Assembly (NCBI GenBank): GCA_024742695.1
Contig: JANSXY010000009.1
Location: 1-64,000, forward strand
DNA length: 64,000 nucleotides
Reading direction: 5' to 3'
From: Paracoccaceae bacterium
GTDB taxonomy: Bacteria; Pseudomonadota; Alphaproteobacteria; Rhodobacterales; Rhodobacteraceae
Below, in pieces: positions 7,807 to 17,235 of the stretch (position 1 is its first letter; every line of letters begins with the position of its first letter). Position numbers and translations under genes: made by a program. The notes below the pieces were generated by a model. It had not been told where the DNA came from and did not search any database. It worked only from the letters and a program-made list of their open reading frames with translations.

Positions 7807-10230
7807 ATGCGAACCCATGCCCAGGCGGTGGTGATCGGCGGCGGCGTCGTCGGCTGTTCGATCCTCTATCACCTTGCCAAGCTCGGCTGGACCGAGGCGG
7901 TGCTGCTGGAGCGGTCGGAACTGACGAGCGGGTCGACCTGGCACGCGGCGGCGAACATCCACGGGCTGCATGACGTGACCAATATCAGCCGGCTGCAGCA
8001 CTACACGATGCGGCTTTACCGGGAACTGGAGGCCGAGACCGGGCAAAGCTGCGGCGTGTTCCAGCCCGGCAGCCTCTACCTCGCCCAGACCGAGGCGCGC
8101 GAACACCAGTTGCGATTGCAGGCCGCCAAGGCACGGCGCTACGGCATGAACTTTCACGAGGTCGGCCGGGACGAGGCGGAACGCCTGCACCCGCTGGTCG
8201 ACTTCGACGGCATCCGCTGCATCATGTTCGAACCCGATGGCGGGAACGTGGACCCCTCGGGGGTCACCAACGCCTATGCGCTGGGCGCGCGCCGGCGGGG
8301 GGCGGAGATCCATCGGTTCACGCCGGTGACCGGGACCGAGGCGCAGCCCGACGGCAGCTGGATCGTGCGCACCGCCAAGGGCGACATCCGCACGCCCTGG
8401 GTGATCAACGCCGCCGGTCTGTGGGCGCGCGAGGTCGCGGCGATGGCCGGCGTCGACCTGCCGCTGATCCCGACCGAGCACCAGTATTTCGTGACCGAGA
8501 CGATCCCCGAGATCGCCGCCGCCGGCCGCCGCCTGCCCTCGGTCGCGGATCGCGACGGCGAATACTACCTCAGGCAGGAGGGGCTGGGCCTGCTGGTCGG
8601 CGCCTACGAGCGCGACATGCGGTTCTGGGCCGAAACCGGCACCCCGCCGGATTTCGGGCACGAGTTGTTCGCCGACGATCTGGAGCGGATCGAACCGAAC
8701 ATGATGCGCGCGATCGGCCGGGTGCCGGCGGTGGGCGCGGCCGGGATCAAGCGGGTGATCAACGGGCCGATGATCTGGTCGCCCGATGCCTCGGCGCTGT
8801 TCGGCCCGGTGCCGGAACTGACGGGCTATTTCTGCTGCTGCGGCATCATCCCCGGTTTCTCGCAGAACGGCGGTCTTGGCAGGCTCGCCGCCGAATGGAT
8901 CGTCGAGGGCGAACCAAGCCTCGACCTCTTCGGCTGGGATCTCGCGCGGTTCGGGGACTGGGCGGGCAAGGCCTTCACGAAGGCGCGCGTCGCCGACCAG
9001 TACGCGCACCGTTTCAAGATCCATTTCCCCGGCGAGGAGCGCGCGGCCGGCCGCCCGGTGCGCACCCGCCCGGCCTACGCTGCACAGCAGGCGCTGGGCG
9101 CGGTGTTCGGGCTGACCTACGGCTGGGAACATCCGCTGTATTTCGACGCCGCCGTGCCCGACAGCGCCGGTTTCACCCGCCAGCCGTGGTGGGAAACCGT
9201 GGGCCGCGAGGCGCGGATGCTGCGCGACCGCGCCGGGATCGTCGACATCTCGAACTTCGCCAAGTACCGCGTTGCCGGGCCGGGGGCGGAGGACTGGCTG
9301 AACGCCGTCTTCGCCAACCGGATGCCGAGCGACTTGGGCCGATCCTGCCTGACGCCGCTGATCGGGAAGCGCGGCGGGGTCGCGGGCGATTTCACCGTCA
9401 CCCGGATCGGGGAGGACGAGTTCCGGGTGATCGGCTCGGGGATGGCCGAGCGGTTTCACCAGCGCTTCTTCCGGCAGGTGCCGCTGCCCGCGGACACGGT
9501 GTTCGAAAGCCTGACAGAGGCGGTTTGCGGCTTCAACGTCGCCGGGCCGCGGGCGCGCGACCTGCTTGCCCCGCTGACCGATGCCGACCTGTCGAACGCC
9601 GCCTTCCCGTTCTTCCGCTCCGCCCGGATGACGGTCGCGGGGATCGACTGCGTCGCGCTGCGCGTCAGCTTCACCGGCGACCTCGGCTGGGAGTTGTATT
9701 GCGCCGAGGCCGACCAGCCCGCGCTCTACGCCGCGCTGCTGGAGGCGGGGCGCGCGTTCGGCGCCGGGCCGGTCGGCAGCCGGGCGCTGATGTCGCTTCG
9801 CGTCGAGAAGGGCTATGGCTCCTGGGGGCGCGATTACGGCCCGGAATACTGGCCGCAGGAAAGCGGGCTCGCCGGGCTGATCCGCGACGACAAGGAGTTT
9901 CTCAACAGGTCCGGCTGGGAAGCGATCCGCCACAATCCCCCGCGCGAGGTGATGGCGATGCTGGAGATCGACGCCGGGGAGGCCGACGCGACGGGCGGCG
10001 AGCCGGTGTTCCTGCCCGACGGCACGCCTCTGGGGCAGGTGTCCTCGGGGGCCTATGGCTACGGCGTCGGCAAGTCGCTCGCGATCGTCTATCTCAAGGC
10101 CGGCATGGCCGGGCCCGGCGACACGGTGCATGTCGCGATCCTGGGGCGCGACCACACCGCGCGGATCCTCGACCGGCCGCCCTTCGATCCCGAGGGCCAC
10201 CGGCTGCGCGGCACGGCGGCCGATGGCTGA
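7807..10230 (+). CDS. Sarcosine/dimethylglycine dehydrogenase-like flavoprotein
   Basis: An 807-aa protein with two parts. The N-terminal FAD-binding oxidoreductase (DAO fold) opens with GGGVVG at residues 11-16 and spans about 1-370. A GcvT-like folate-binding half (about 430-800) carries 'NVAGPRARDLL' and 'FTGDLGWELYC', typical of aminomethyltransferase domains. This layout is that of dimethylglycine or sarcosine dehydrogenases, which remove N-methyl groups and pass formaldehyde to tetrahydrofolate. The exact substrate cannot be read from sequence. A good ribosome site (GGAAGGGACCAAGGG) precedes the ATG. It stands alone, convergent with the FG-GAP gene 15 bases downstream. Confidence 0.85.
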   Translation: MRTHAQAVVIGGGVVGCSILYHLAKLGWTEAVLLERSELTSGSTWHAAANIHGLHDVTNISRLQHYTMRLYRELEAETGQSCGVFQPGSLYLAQTEAREHQLRLQAAKARRYGMNFHEVGRDEAERLHPLVDFDGIRCIMFEPDGGNVDPSGVTNAYALGARRRGAEIHRFTPVTGTEAQPDGSWIVRTAKGDIRTPWVINAAGLWAREVAAMAGVDLPLIPTEHQYFVTETIPEIAAAGRRLPSVADRDGEYYLRQEGLGLLVGAYERDMRFWAETGTPPDFGHELFADDLERIEPNMMRAIGRVPAVGAAGIKRVINGPMIWSPDASALFGPVPELTGYFCCCGIIPGFSQNGGLGRLAAEWIVEGEPSLDLFGWDLARFGDWAGKAFTKARVADQYAHRFKIHFPGEERAAGRPVRTRPAYAAQQALGAVFGLTYGWEHPLYFDAAVPDSAGFTRQPWWETVGREARMLRDRAGIVDISNFAKYRVAGPGAEDWLNAVFANRMPSDLGRSCLTPLIGKRGGVAGDFTVTRIGEDEFRVIGSGMAERFHQRFFRQVPLPADTVFESLTEAVCGFNVAGPRARDLLAPLTDADLSNAAFPFFRSARMTVAGIDCVALRVSFTGDLGWELYCAEADQPALYAALLEAGRAFGAGPVGSRALMSLRVEKGYGSWGRDYGPEYWPQESGLAGLIRDDKEFLNRSGWEAIRHNPPREVMAMLEIDAGEADATGGEPVFLPDGTPLGQVSSGAYGYGVGKSLAIVYLKAGMAGPGDTVHVAILGRDHTARILDRPPFDPEGHRLRGTAADG

Positions 10231-10245
10231 CCACCCGATCCGGCC

Positions 10246-13167
10246 TCAGGCCTGCAGCCGCCGCAGCGCGCGGGCGGCCTGTCCGCGGCGCAGGACGGGG
10301 CGGGCCAGCCCGCCATAGCCCGGCACCGCGCCGGGGCCGCCCGCGCCCGGCCGGCGAAGCGCCGCCTCGGGCGCCAGTTCGGGAAACAGGTCCAGCAGTT
10401 CCTCGCGCGCGGCCTCGGGCAGAGATTTCCATGCCTGCGGGCCGGGATAGAAGCTTTCGGTGGCCGCACCTTCGGCGAAGATCACCTGGTGGCGGTCGCA
10501 CATGATGTGAAAATACTCCACCCGGCCGCCCTCGACCTGCCGGATCGAGCCGTCGTTGACCAGGTGAATGGCGGCGGCAAAGGCCGCGTCGCTGCCGTCG
10601 TGCAGCCGCGCGCGCCAGCCGCGCAACAGCATCCGGTGCTGCGGCGACACCCACAGGTCGCGGTGGTTGCCCAGCGCGCCGCGCGCGATCCGGACCGGGG
10701 CCATGCGGCCCACCGCCTCGCGGCGGGTGCGCCCGATCCAGACAAGTGGCCGATACCCCTGGTCCATCGTCAGAACCAGGTCGCCCGGCGCGAGATCCTC
10801 CACCGCCACCTCGCCGCGGTCGGTCATGATCCGGGTTCCGCGCAAGAAGCAGATCGGCGCAAGATCGATCACCCCGTCGCCATCCTCGTCAAGCGCCGCG
10901 AGATCATCGACATCGATCAGGAAGGAATCGTGCAGATCCTCGGTCCGGATCAGGATGTCCTGCTGGCCGTCGTTGTCGGGGTCGCCGGCCGAGGCGACGC
11001 TGAAGGGCCCCGCGATCCCGCCGAACGCGTAGACGCCCTCCGCCGTGCCGGCGACAAGCGACCCGACGACCCCGAAATCGATGATCCCGTCGCCTTGGCC
11101 ATCGGCCGCGTCCAGCGCGTCCAGCTGGCCGCCGAAGACCAGGTAGGCGATGCCGTCGCCGCCGATCAGGAAATCGGCCTTCGCGTCGCCGTCGATATCG
11201 CCCAACGTCGCCATCGACCGGCCGATCGCGTCGCCATCCGCCGCGCCCATGAAGACATGGCCACCGGCCGAGGCGGCGACATCGCCAAGGTCGATCGTTC
11301 CGTCCTCTTCGCCGGGGGTGCCGGCATTGGCCCGGTCCAGCGCGTCGAGTTCACCCGAGGAGATCAGGTAGACGACGCCGTGATCGCTGCGCGCCTCGCC
11401 GTAGACCGTGCGGTCGCCGTCGGCCGCGATCAGCAGATCGTCCGCCGCCATGTCCGAGATGATGCCGGCAGAGGCGACCTGCACGATGCTGCCGGTGGCC
11501 GCCGCCTCGCCCAGAAGGACAAAGCCGCCATGCGTGGCCCCGACATTGGCGAGATCGATCCGGCCCGGCCGCTCGGCGTCGCCGATGTCGTTGAGATCGA
11601 GAGCGCTGCCGGCGGCGTCGAGCGCGGCGAGATCGGCGTAGCCCACCAGATAGGCCGCGTCCGCGCCGCTGCTGCCGAAGAGCAGCCGGGGGCCGGCCGC
11701 GCCGTGGATCGCCGCGACCCCGCCATGTTCCAGCGAGCCGGCGGAGTTGACGAACTCGTAGCCCGTGGTTCCGTCGACATCGCCCAGCTCCGCCTCGCCG
11801 TCCGGCGATGCGCCGTCGAGGTCGGAAAGCCGCTCGCCGAAGACCAGCGTGTATTGGCCATCGCCGTTCATCTGGAAACTCGCCGGCCTGGCATCCGGCG
11901 CCGCGATGACGAAATCGTCCTTGCCGTTTCCGTCGATGTCGCCCGGAGCGACGATCCGCTGGCCGAGATTGTCGGCTATTCCGCCGACGAAGGTATAGTT
12001 GCCCGCAACGTCGCCCAGATCGGCCAGGTCGATCACCCGGTCGGCCGCGCCGTCGCCGGTGCCGGTATCGAGGGCGGCGAGCGTTTCGGGCGTGATGTCG
12101 GCCACCAGGTAGGCCTCGGTCCGGTGGTCCGGCCGGCCACCGCGAAACGCACCGATCAGGATGTCGGCAGCCACGCCGCCTGTCACATCCCCCGGCGCGG
12201 CCACGCTCCAGCCGGTGAAGGCGGTCTCCGCCGCATGACCGAAGACATAGCCATGGTCGTCGCCGATAAGGCCGACATCGATGATGCCGTTCTCGGCGCC
12301 GTCGGCCGCGTCCAGCGCGGCAAGCTCGCTCTTGAAGACGAGGTAGGTGGCACCGCCAAGACCGCCGAGACCGGCGTTGCCGAACTCGTTCAGTCCGAAA
12401 TCGTCGCCGATCAGAAAGAACCCGTCGTCCTCGAGCGCGCCGGCATCGATCGAGAAGCCCGATGCGCCCAGCCGGTCCGCGATGCCGATGAACCGGTAGG
12501 TCTCGCGCTCGTCGTCCAGCGGAACCTCTCCCAGGTCGATACGCCCGTCCGCCGCGCCATCGGCCGCGTCGAGCGCGCCAAGATCCTCGTGATCGAAAAC
12601 GAGGGTCGTGCCCGGATCGCCGCCGCCGCCCAGCAGCAGTTCGGCGCGGCCGTCCATGTCGGTGTCGCCGGCCGCGGCGATGCTGCCCGGGCCGGCAAAC
12701 AGGTAGCCCCCTGACTGCGGCACCTGTGCCAGCGCGATCACGCCGTCCTGCGCGCCGTCATCGCCGTCGAGCATGGCCAGCGCCTCGCCGAAGACAAGGG
12801 CGCCGGTGAGGCCGGGCACCGGATCGACCGGCACGATCAGCAGATCGTCATCGCCGGAACCGTCGACATCGCCGGCGTTCGCGGTGGTGATCCCGCCATC
12901 CGCCGAATCGAGCCCCGCGAAGGTGATCGTGTAGCCGTAGGCGGCGGACATGCCGGCGATGTCGATCACGCCGTCGGCGCCATCGGCGGCGTCGAGCGCC
13001 TCCAGCCCGGTCGAAAGGATCACGTGGACCGAGGCCGCGGACAGATCGTCCGCCTCGGTGCTTTGCACGACCGTCTCGGCGATCCCGTCGCCGTCGAGGT
13101 CAGACAGGGCCCCCACCGCCACAACCAGCGCGGAACCCGAACTCCCGTTCACGAAACTGTACGACAT
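10246..13167 (-). CDS. FG-GAP (integrin-alpha-like) repeat protein with C-terminal Hint domain
   Basis: A 973-aa protein, probably extracellular. From the start to about residue 765 it repeats a two-part unit: an 'LAALDAADGA..DG.ID' strand pair and an 'AGDIDGDG..DFLIG' Ca-binding FG-GAP blade. About eight or nine copies of the first half are recognisable, consistent with one or more beta-propellers. A Hint (hedgehog/intein-type) module begins at C773 (CFLRGTRI) and runs to about 905; in this family the cysteine drives self-cleavage. No classical signal peptide is seen. The ATG at 13167 is chosen because the repeat fold starts there, although the frame is open for 60 codons upstream. Surface adhesion or autoprocessing is inference from the domains. 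Confidence 0.85.
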   Translation of the reverse strand: MSYSFVNGSSGSALVVAVGALSDLDGDGIAETVVQSTEADDLSAASVHVILSTGLEALDAADGADGVIDIAGMSAAYGYTITFAGLDSADGGITTANAGDVDGSGDDDLLIVPVDPVPGLTGALVFGEALAMLDGDDGAQDGVIALAQVPQSGGYLFAGPGSIAAAGDTDMDGRAELLLGGGGDPGTTLVFDHEDLGALDAADGAADGRIDLGEVPLDDERETYRFIGIADRLGASGFSIDAGALEDDGFFLIGDDFGLNEFGNAGLGGLGGATYLVFKSELAALDAADGAENGIIDVGLIGDDHGYVFGHAAETAFTGWSVAAPGDVTGGVAADILIGAFRGGRPDHRTEAYLVADITPETLAALDTGTGDGAADRVIDLADLGDVAGNYTFVGGIADNLGQRIVAPGDIDGNGKDDFVIAAPDARPASFQMNGDGQYTLVFGERLSDLDGASPDGEAELGDVDGTTGYEFVNSAGSLEHGGVAAIHGAAGPRLLFGSSGADAAYLVGYADLAALDAAGSALDLNDIGDAERPGRIDLANVGATHGGFVLLGEAAATGSIVQVASAGIISDMAADDLLIAADGDRTVYGEARSDHGVVYLISSGELDALDRANAGTPGEEDGTIDLGDVAASAGGHVFMGAADGDAIGRSMATLGDIDGDAKADFLIGGDGIAYLVFGGQLDALDAADGQGDGIIDFGVVGSLVAGTAEGVYAFGGIAGPFSVASAGDPDNDGQQDILIRTEDLHDSFLIDVDDLAALDEDGDGVIDLAPICFLRGTRIMTDRGEVAVEDLAPGDLVLTMDQGYRPLVWIGRTRREAVGRMAPVRIARGALGNHRDLWVSPQHRMLLRGWRARLHDGSDAAFAAAIHLVNDGSIRQVEGGRVEYFHIMCDRHQVIFAEGAATESFYPGPQAWKSLPEAAREELLDLFPELAPEAALRRPGAGGPGAVPGYGGLARPVLRRGQAARALRRLQA

Positions 13168-13511
13168 AACCACCACTCGAGGGCGGCCGTCCGCACCGAC
13201 AGCCCCTCTGAACTCGTCAACAAGGGGCGAAACTACGCCTGCCCCGCGCATCGGGTCAACGGACAACTGCGCGCATGGTTTACGCCGGGAGCCGGCGATC
13301 GCGGATGTCGCCGCCCCGCGGCGCGGCCCGTCGCAGCACCGCCGCACACCTCCGGATGCCGCGGGTCGCGGCCGCGGTGTCCGAAGCGGCCATCAGGCCG
13401 GCTGACAGCCTCGGCGAAAAGCGTTAATTTTGGGGTTCCGTCTTGTGCGGCTTGATGGCAATTTCGGCGCCGCCCCTGTCATTTCAATTACGAGCCTTGG
13501 GGATCGACATT
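13168..13511. other. Intergenic region between divergent genes
   Basis: 344 bases without a convincing gene. It separates the FG-GAP gene (leftward) from the small zinc-ribbon gene (rightward) and should contain both promoters. An AT-richer patch near 13425-13445 is the only obvious compositional change. Confidence 0.5.
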
Positions 13512-13796
13512 ATGGAACAGAGTTTCGGCGGTCTGATCGACGCGACGATCAGTTGGATCGGGGCGGAGGAATGGCGCATTGGCCTTGCCCTTCTGCTGGT
13601 CGTCTCCCTCGTCGGGTCGTTGATCGCGTCGATCATCGGGCGCCGCCGGTCCGGCGGGCGCGGGCGCTGCAAGTGGCACCGCGTCGGGCAGGATGCGAAT
13701 TTCGCCAAGTGGACCTGCCAGACCTGCGGTGCGGATGCCTATGTTTCCAAGGCGCGAAACGGCAAGGGCTGCAACCGGGCCTTCAGGGGGGTCTGA
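13512..13796 (+). CDS. Small membrane-anchored zinc-ribbon protein
   Basis: A 94-aa protein. One transmembrane helix spans about residues 22-43, followed by a basic stretch and a likely metal-binding module using C53, H56, C69, C72 and C87 (CKWH, CQTC, GKGC). The ATG at 13512 has GGGGA about 10 bases upstream and places the helix near the N-terminus. A longer frame from 13443 is possible but less likely. The function is unknown. It lies 63 bases before the PIN-like gene in the same direction, so the two may be co-expressed. Confidence 0.7.
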   Translation: MEQSFGGLIDATISWIGAEEWRIGLALLLVVSLVGSLIASIIGRRRSGGRGRCKWHRVGQDANFAKWTCQTCGADAYVSKARNGKGCNRAFRGV

Positions 13797-13859
13797 GATG
13801 CGCGCGCCATTCCATGGCCGCCGGCCGCGTCGCCGGCATGATCGCGATCGGGCGGTGCC

Positions 13860-14984
13860 ATGCCCAGAATGACCCCCTCGCAGGTCGAGGAGGCCGTGGT
13901 CCACGGCGAACTCGCCGCGCTGTCGATCGACGCGGAGGTGTTCGCCCAGCACGGCTTCGCGCTGGAGGCCGGGCTGCTGGCGCGGCTGCGTCAGTTCCGC
14001 GAATCGAATGTCAGCCTGGTGCTTGCCGATGTCGTGGTCGACGACGTCAAGGAGCGCATGGCCGCGCAGATCGCGGCCGCCGACCAGGTGTTCACCAGCG
14101 CGGCGCGCGGGCTGAAGAACGCCCGCAACATCGGCGAGGACGACTACGACACGCTGCAATCCGAAACCGTCGGATCGGAAACGCCCGAGGCCTGCGCGGC
14201 GCGCCGGTTCGAGGAATTCATGCGCGAGACCGGCTGCACGGTGGTGAACGCGGGCGAACTGGTTTCTTCCGGCGTGCTGCTGTCGGACTACCTAGACCGC
14301 AAGCCGCCCTTCGCCGCAGGCCGGTCGCAGCGCAACCGTCTGCCCGACGCGATCGCGCTGCACGCGCTCGATTCCTTCGCGGAGTCCTGCGAGTCGACGC
14401 TTCTGGTCGTGTCGCAGGATCGCGACTGGATCGACTATTGCGACGCGTCCGACTGGCTGGTGTGCGAAACCCGCCTCGACGAGGCGATGGCGCGGTTCCA
14501 GAGCCGGGCGCAGTTCGACGCCGCGGTCTTCGCCGTGCAGGTTCAGGACGGCAAGACCGCGGAACTGAACGGCGAGATCGGGCAGGAGCTTGCCGGCTTC
14601 GTCAAGACGATGGAGATCGCGATCGACGCGGGCGCGCAGGTGCCGTTCCGCTGCGAGGTCGAGCGGATCGAGTTCAAGGACTTCGTGTTTCCCGATCCGC
14701 CATCCTTCACGCTGGTGGGCCGCGACAAGGGCGAGGGGCGCGTCGATTTCACCACCGGCATCGAAGTGTCGCTGGACGTCACCTGCCGGTTCGATTTCCA
14801 GGTGAATTCCGGCGCAGCGTCGATCCCCGTGGGCACGGTGCATGAAACGCGCTCGGGCGTCGTGCCGTTCGAGATCGCGTTCTCGATCTTCGGCGATCTC
14901 GAAGGGTCGTTCGAGGTCGACGATATCGAGGTGCTCACGCATGGCCGGCGGTTCGACTTCGGGCCGGTCGCGCCGCGTATCTGA
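13860..14984 (+). CDS. PIN-like nuclease-fold protein (DUF4935 type)
   Basis: A 374-aa protein. The N-terminal ~200 residues match the PIN-like DUF4935 pattern: an early aspartate in 'LSIDAEVF' (D24), a conserved E65 region, 'RNRLPDAIAL' (D163) and 'VVSQDRDW' (D187/D189). These acidic residues form the metal site of PIN ribonucleases. The C-terminal ~170 residues are beta-rich and not recognised. Enzymes of this type are usually RNases, sometimes in toxin or defence loci, but no antitoxin-like partner is visible. An alternative ATG at 13869 (M4) is possible. The only close neighbour in the same direction is the small zinc-ribbon gene. Confidence 0.78.
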   Translation: MPRMTPSQVEEAVVHGELAALSIDAEVFAQHGFALEAGLLARLRQFRESNVSLVLADVVVDDVKERMAAQIAAADQVFTSAARGLKNARNIGEDDYDTLQSETVGSETPEACAARRFEEFMRETGCTVVNAGELVSSGVLLSDYLDRKPPFAAGRSQRNRLPDAIALHALDSFAESCESTLLVVSQDRDWIDYCDASDWLVCETRLDEAMARFQSRAQFDAAVFAVQVQDGKTAELNGEIGQELAGFVKTMEIAIDAGAQVPFRCEVERIEFKDFVFPDPPSFTLVGRDKGEGRVDFTTGIEVSLDVTCRFDFQVNSGAASIPVGTVHETRSGVVPFEIAFSIFGDLEGSFEVDDIEVLTHGRRFDFGPVAPRI

Positions 14985-15005
14985 CCCGACGGGCCGCGCC
15001 CGGCC

Positions 15006-16385
15006 TCAGCCGGGCAGCCCCGCCCTGCCGCAAATCCGCCCCAGCACCACCGCCGCCAGAAGGCCGTTTCCCGACAGGTAGCCGCTGTCGCCCCGGCCCG
15101 ACACGCCGCAAGCCGCGCCGCCGCCGGCATAAAGGTTGGCGAAGGCCGTGCCATCGGCATGCAGAACCTGCCCCAGGTCGTTCACCCGCAGCCCGCCCTG
15201 GGTGTGAAACAGCGCCCCGGTCACCCGCACCCCGCAATAGGGCGGGGCGAGGCGGACGGGCCCGAACCGTCGGCCGAACCGGTCGGTGCCGCCATTCGGG
15301 ATCGCGGCGAGGCTATGGGCCAGCGTGTCGCCCGGCAGGCCCAGGTCCGCCGCAAGCTCCGCGACCGTGTCGGCCCGGCGAACCGCGCCGGCAGCCTCGG
15401 CGCGCTTGAAATCCTCGAACTGCCGGGCGACGGCGGCGATCCGCGCGTCGAAGATCGCGAAGGCCTCGCCGCCGGGCTGGGCCAGCACCGCGCGCGCCGC
15501 CTCCGAATAGCCCTGCGCCTCGTTCCAGAACCGCTCTCCGGCGCGGTTCACCTGCACGCCGCCCTCGGTGATCACAGCCCAGGTGATCAGGATGCCATGC
15601 GGATGGGCGACATTGCCGTGCCCCTGGTAGGCCCCCAGATGCGCCAGATCGGCGCCCAGCGCGGCGCCCCAGGTCACCGCCTCGCCGCGGTTGGCGTCAT
15701 GGCCGAACCAAAGCGCATCGGCGATCGCGGGCATGTGCCGGGCCACCAGATCGCGGTTGCCGCCGAACCCGTTGCAGGCAAGGATCAGGCGATCGCAGCC
15801 GATCGTCTCCATCCCGCCGTCTCCGGTCACGACGCCCAGGCCGCGCACCGCGCGGCCCTCGTGATAGAGAACCCGCGCCCGGCGGCCACAGACGATGTCG
15901 ATGCCCTCGGCCTCGCAGGCGGCGCGGAGCGCGTCGATCAGTTCCGCGCCGGACCGGGTCGGAAGGCCGTGCATCCGGCGGCGGCTGTGGCCGGGATAGT
16001 CGAAATCCGTCACCACGCTGAACGGCAGGCCGTGGCGTTCGGCCAGCCAGTCGATCGTCGGCGCCGCGTTCCGCGCCAGTAGGTCGACCAGCGCCGGGTC
16101 GTTCTCACCCTTCGCCTTGGCCTGGATGTCGGCCGCGAACAGCGCCGGGTCATCCGCGATCCCTGCCTCGGCCTGGGCGCGGCTGCCCGCCGCGGGGATC
16201 AGCCCGGCCGACAGCGCGGTGGAGCCGCGCGGCACCGTGTCGGCCTCGATCACCAGCACCTCCTGCCCGGCCTCGCGCGCCGCCAGCGCGGCGACCAGCC
16301 CGCAGGCGCCGGCCCCCACGATCAAGGTGCCGCAGTCGAGATCGAAGGCCGCGGGCAGCGGCGCGATGCTAGCCTTCGTCGCCAT
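15006..16385 (-). CDS. FAD-dependent oxidoreductase (fumarate reductase/flavocytochrome family)
   Basis: A 459-aa flavoprotein. The dinucleotide-binding motif GAGACG lies near residue 25, and the C-terminal 'GRGDSGYLSGNGLLAAVVLGR' type closing segment is typical of the FAD_binding_2 family, which includes fumarate reductase, tricarballylate dehydrogenase and 3-ketosteroid dehydrogenase. It probably inserts or removes a carbon-carbon double bond next to a carboxylate or ketone. It is the last gene of the minus-strand catabolic operon and overlaps the lyase gene by 17 bases. No signal peptide is seen, so it should be cytoplasmic. The substrate is not known. Confidence 0.8.
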   Translation of the reverse strand: MATKASIAPLPAAFDLDCGTLIVGAGACGLVAALAAREAGQEVLVIEADTVPRGSTALSAGLIPAAGSRAQAEAGIADDPALFAADIQAKAKGENDPALVDLLARNAAPTIDWLAERHGLPFSVVTDFDYPGHSRRRMHGLPTRSGAELIDALRAACEAEGIDIVCGRRARVLYHEGRAVRGLGVVTGDGGMETIGCDRLILACNGFGGNRDLVARHMPAIADALWFGHDANRGEAVTWGAALGADLAHLGAYQGHGNVAHPHGILITWAVITEGGVQVNRAGERFWNEAQGYSEAARAVLAQPGGEAFAIFDARIAAVARQFEDFKRAEAAGAVRRADTVAELAADLGLPGDTLAHSLAAIPNGGTDRFGRRFGPVRLAPPYCGVRVTGALFHTQGGLRVNDLGQVLHADGTAFANLYAGGGAACGVSGRGDSGYLSGNGLLAAVVLGRICGRAGLPG

Positions 16386-17235
16386 CGTAGCGCTTGCCGC
16401 GGGCCAGCATTTCGGGCGTGCCGATCACCGCATTCAGCCCGGCGAAATCGAACATCCGGTCGCCGAAGGGCCGGTTGCTGCCGTGATCGTGCAGGCTGCG
16501 GTAATAATCCTGGGCGGTGCGCGCCAGCGCCCGGACGATGCCGCCGGGAAAGATCACGATGGAAAAGCCCAGCCGCTCCAGATCGCCGGCGCTGCGGATC
16601 GGTGTCGCGCCACCCTCGACCATGTTGGCCAGAAGCGGCACGCGGTCGCGGAATGTCTCGGCCACGCGGGCCAGCTGGTCATCGGTTTGCGGCGCCTCGA
16701 CGAACAGCACGTCGGCCCCGGCCTCCAGGTAGGTTTCGGCGCGATCGATCGCGGCCGCGAAGCCCTCGACCGCGATCGCGTCGGTCCGGGCGATGATCAG
16801 CGTGGCCTCGGACTGGCGGGCATCGGCCATCGCGGCGATCTTTCCGGCCATCTCGCCCGCGCCGATCAGCGCCTTGTCGGCAAGATGGCCGCAGCGTTTC
16901 GGATAGCTCTGATCCTCGATCTGCAGGGCCGCCGCGCCGGCACGTTCGTAAAGCCGCATGGTGCGCTGCGCGTTGAGCGCGTTGCCGAAGCCGGTATCGG
17001 CATCGATGATCACCGGCAGCGTCACCCGGTCGGCGATCAGCGTCATCGTCTCGGCCATCTCGGTGACCGAGGTCAGGCCGATGTCGGGACGGCCGAGCCG
17101 GGTATAGGCCACCGCCGCGCCGCTGAGATACAGCGCCTCGAATCCCGCCGCCTCGGCAAGGCTTGCGGTCAGCCCGTCGTAGACGCCCGGGGCGGTCAGG
17201 ATGTCGGGGCGGCGCAGGCGGTCCCGCAGGCTCAT
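16369..17235 (-). CDS. Isocitrate lyase/PEP mutase family lyase
   Basis: A 288-aa TIM-barrel enzyme. The Mg-binding DADTG sits at residues 78-82 and the mobile-loop motif KRCGH at 113-117, with the presumed catalytic acid C115. A Cys in this loop is a mark of the lyases (2-methylisocitrate lyase, 2,3-dimethylmalate lyase) rather than of PEP mutase. The expected reaction is cleavage of a substituted malate or isocitrate to an oxoacid plus a second acid. It overlaps the isochorismatase-fold gene by ATGA. With the LeuCD-like pair across the divergent promoter it could complete a hydration and cleavage sequence. Oxaloacetate decarboxylase is an alternative family member. Confidence 0.85.
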   Translation of the reverse strand: MSLRDRLRRPDILTAPGVYDGLTASLAEAAGFEALYLSGAAVAYTRLGRPDIGLTSVTEMAETMTLIADRVTLPVIIDADTGFGNALNAQRTMRLYERAGAAALQIEDQSYPKRCGHLADKALIGAGEMAGKIAAMADARQSEATLIIARTDAIAVEGFAAAIDRAETYLEAGADVLFVEAPQTDDQLARVAETFRDRVPLLANMVEGGATPIRSAGDLERLGFSIVIFPGGIVRALARTAQDYYRSLHDHGSNRPFGDRMFDFAGLNAVIGTPEMLARGKRYDGDEG

